The notes under the pieces were generated by a model that saw only the letters and a list, made by a program, of their open reading frames with translations, had not been told where the DNA came from and did not search any database. A program made the translations under genes and the position numbers. DNA of 6,294 nucleotides from Clostridia bacterium. GTDB lineage: Bacteria > Bacillota > Clostridia > HGM11327. The first letter of the stretch is position 1, and each line of letters starts with the position of its first letter. Shown piece by piece: positions 5,383 to 6,294 of the stretch. Location: contig JAGBHJ010000285.1 in NCBI GenBank assembly GCA_017935525.1, positions 1-6,294 on the forward strand. Reading direction: 5' to 3'.

Positions 5383-6087
5383 TTACTGTGTTTCTTCTTC
5401 CTCCTCCACCAGCTCATAGACCGTGCCGTCAATCGCAAGGGAGGTTTCCCCCACCCACTCAAGGGTAATGGAATCCTGTTGGTCCCACTTGCCATGGTAG
5501 AGCTTTATTTGCTTGTTTTCCCACTCCCACAAGCCAAAATTCTTGTAGGAAGAATTATCCTTAACGTACACCAGCGTAGCGCCGCCCATTGCACCCTGAT
5601 CGTTTACCACCACTCGGGCAGTAAACCTGCCGTCGGGGCTTGTGATGCTCTGCTTTTCCTCGTTGGAAATGCCCGACGATATCGTATCCGATACAAATGC
5701 CAGAAAAAACGCTACTCCCAAAAACATTGCCATTGCAACGCCCGTTATTATCCTCAAATTATTCTGTCCCAAATAGCATATCAGCATTGCCAGCACCGCA
5801 ACTGCGCACAGCGCCGACAAAAGCAGCATATCCTTAAACAGAAATACGTTTATCCCCGCCGCAACAAGCATCGCCGTTGCCCATGGTACGTATTTCTTCC
5901 CCGACACACGGCTCATCCACGACCAAGCCGCTATCAAACCGCTTGCAGCAGTCAGAATTATCATGTACGCCGCCTCCGCCTTAAACGTTACGGTCTTCCC
6001 CGCCAAAAAACCGTACACTCTCAGCACGGGAACAAACCAAAACACCGCCGTCAGCACAGCAAGCACCAAAATCAGCCTTTTCTTCAT
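5383..6087 (-). CDS. Five-helix membrane protein with DUF5412-like C-terminal domain
   Basis: This is a 234-residue protein of unknown function. Hydrophobic helices lie at about 4-24, 38-57, 68-84, 87-106 and 113-134. They are followed by a soluble tail (about 148-226) with the sequence pattern SPDGRFTARV, then MGGATLVYVKD, IKLYHGKWD and ITLEWVGETSLAIDGTVYEL. This pattern of a 'SPDG' strand, a 'GGAT' strand and a closing 'W...L.I.G..Y' strand resembles the DUF5412 domain of Firmicutes membrane proteins; I judge this by eye only. The last residues are strongly acidic (EEEEET). The start at 6087 is supported by AAGGAG (6099-6094) six bases upstream; an in-frame ATG at 6117 would read through that site and lacks one of its own. 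The gene forms a unit with its own promoter and terminator. No partner is visible. Confidence 0.83.
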   Translation of the reverse strand: MKKRLILVLAVLTAVFWFVPVLRVYGFLAGKTVTFKAEAAYMIILTAASGLIAAWSWMSRVSGKKYVPWATAMLVAAGINVFLFKDMLLLSALCAVAVLAMLICYLGQNNLRIITGVAMAMFLGVAFFLAFVSDTISSGISNEEKQSITSPDGRFTARVVVNDQGAMGGATLVYVKDNSSYKNFGLWEWENKQIKLYHGKWDQQDSITLEWVGETSLAIDGTVYELVEEEEETQ

Positions 6088-6128
6088 AATTAACTCCTTA
6101 TGGTTGTATTTTTCCAATATTTGCTACT

Positions 6129-6157
6129 AATATACCATAACGCCGCCGTATTGTCAA
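6129..6157 (-). promoter_or_regulatory. Promoter of the DUF5412-like membrane protein gene
   Basis: A perfect -35 TTGACA (6157-6152) and a -10 TATATT (6134-6129) are separated by 17 bases, with TGG before the -10. The predicted start is near 6122, about 35 bases before the ATG. Confidence 0.88.
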
Positions 6158-6172
6158 GAGTTTTTTGTAAAC

Positions 6173-6201
6173 AAAAACCGCCCCGATATTACTCAGGGCG
6201 G
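6173..6201 (-). terminator. Terminator of the partial gene at the right edge
   Basis: On the minus strand CCGCCCTGA (6201-6193) pairs with TCGGGGCGG (6186-6178) over 9 base pairs with one G-U pair and a six-base loop, followed by TTTTTGTTT. It lies 23 bases after the stop of the partial gene and just upstream of the next promoter. Confidence 0.92.
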
Positions 6202-6224
6202 AATTCATCAAATTGAGTCAACAA

Positions 6225-6294
6225 TTACTTTGTGGGGAACATTTCCTTTGCAGCATATGTTGTGTGGAGAAGCTCGTGAGCCTTGTGAGAGTTG
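6225..6294 (-). CDS. C-terminal end of a truncated gene, product not identified
   Basis: The last 22 codons of a minus-strand gene are present, reading NSHKAHELLHTTYAAKEMFPTK followed by TAA (6227-6225). The rest lies beyond the right edge. The assignment as coding rests on the open frame, the well-placed terminator just downstream and an amphipathic, plausible C-terminal helix. The codons (GCT, TCT, AAG, CTT) resemble those of the oxidoreductase gene. The piece is too short for me to name a family. Confidence 0.65.
   Translation of the reverse strand, partial: NSHKAHELLHTTYAAKEMFPTK

Noticed and set aside
5374..6093. A 239-residue plus-strand open frame opposite the DUF5412-like gene.
   Set aside because: Its composition is rich in His, Arg, Gln and Cys without domain character, it has no ribosome binding site or promoter, and it lies antisense to a well-supported gene.

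Overview
The window looks like chromosomal DNA from a Bacillota (Firmicutes) bacterium, most likely a gut-type member of the Clostridia. The evidence is a complete T-box leader in front of a prolyl-tRNA synthetase gene, AGGAG-type ribosome binding sites 6-7 bases before almost every start, TTGACA/TATAAT promoters with 17-base spacers, and U-tailed intrinsic terminators. No mobile element, CRISPR array, rRNA or tRNA gene is visible. The standard genetic code fits: both TAA and TGA end genes here.

Layout from left to right. (1) 3-1030, plus strand: a TetR-type regulator and a small multi-pass membrane protein 11 bases downstream, forming a probable operon closed by a strong hairpin at 1034-1080. 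(2) 1138-2874, minus strand: proS, encoding a eukaryote/archaeal-like (YbaK-insert-free) prolyl-tRNA synthetase, preceded by a T-box riboswitch with a CCC proline specifier and its own promoter. The reading frame is interrupted by a single in-frame TAA at codon 259, where the family normally carries Tyr; the frame is unchanged on both sides. (3) 2917-3892, minus strand: a single-gene unit for a membrane-anchored coiled-coil protein with a beta-rich extracytoplasmic part, driven by a perfect consensus promoter. (4) 3893-4085: intergenic DNA between divergent promoters. (5) 4086-5330, plus strand: a single-gene unit for a Gfo/Idh/MocA-family NAD(P)-dependent oxidoreductase with a roughly 100-base leader, its own promoter and terminator, and codon use unlike its neighbours. 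(6) 5331-6157, minus strand: a single-gene unit for a five-helix membrane protein with a DUF5412-like soluble tail. (7) 6173-6294, minus strand: the last 22 codons and terminator of a gene that continues beyond the right edge.

Apart from the regulator/membrane pair, the genes are separate transcription units and do not form one pathway. The point most worth checking is the nonsense codon in proS. The gene is normally essential, and everything else about this copy (promoter, T-box, terminator, motifs, zinc cysteines, C-terminal Tyr) looks intact. That pattern suggests a sequencing or assembly error, a very recent mutation, or a redundant copy. I did not find a convincing undescribed multi-gene system in this window.
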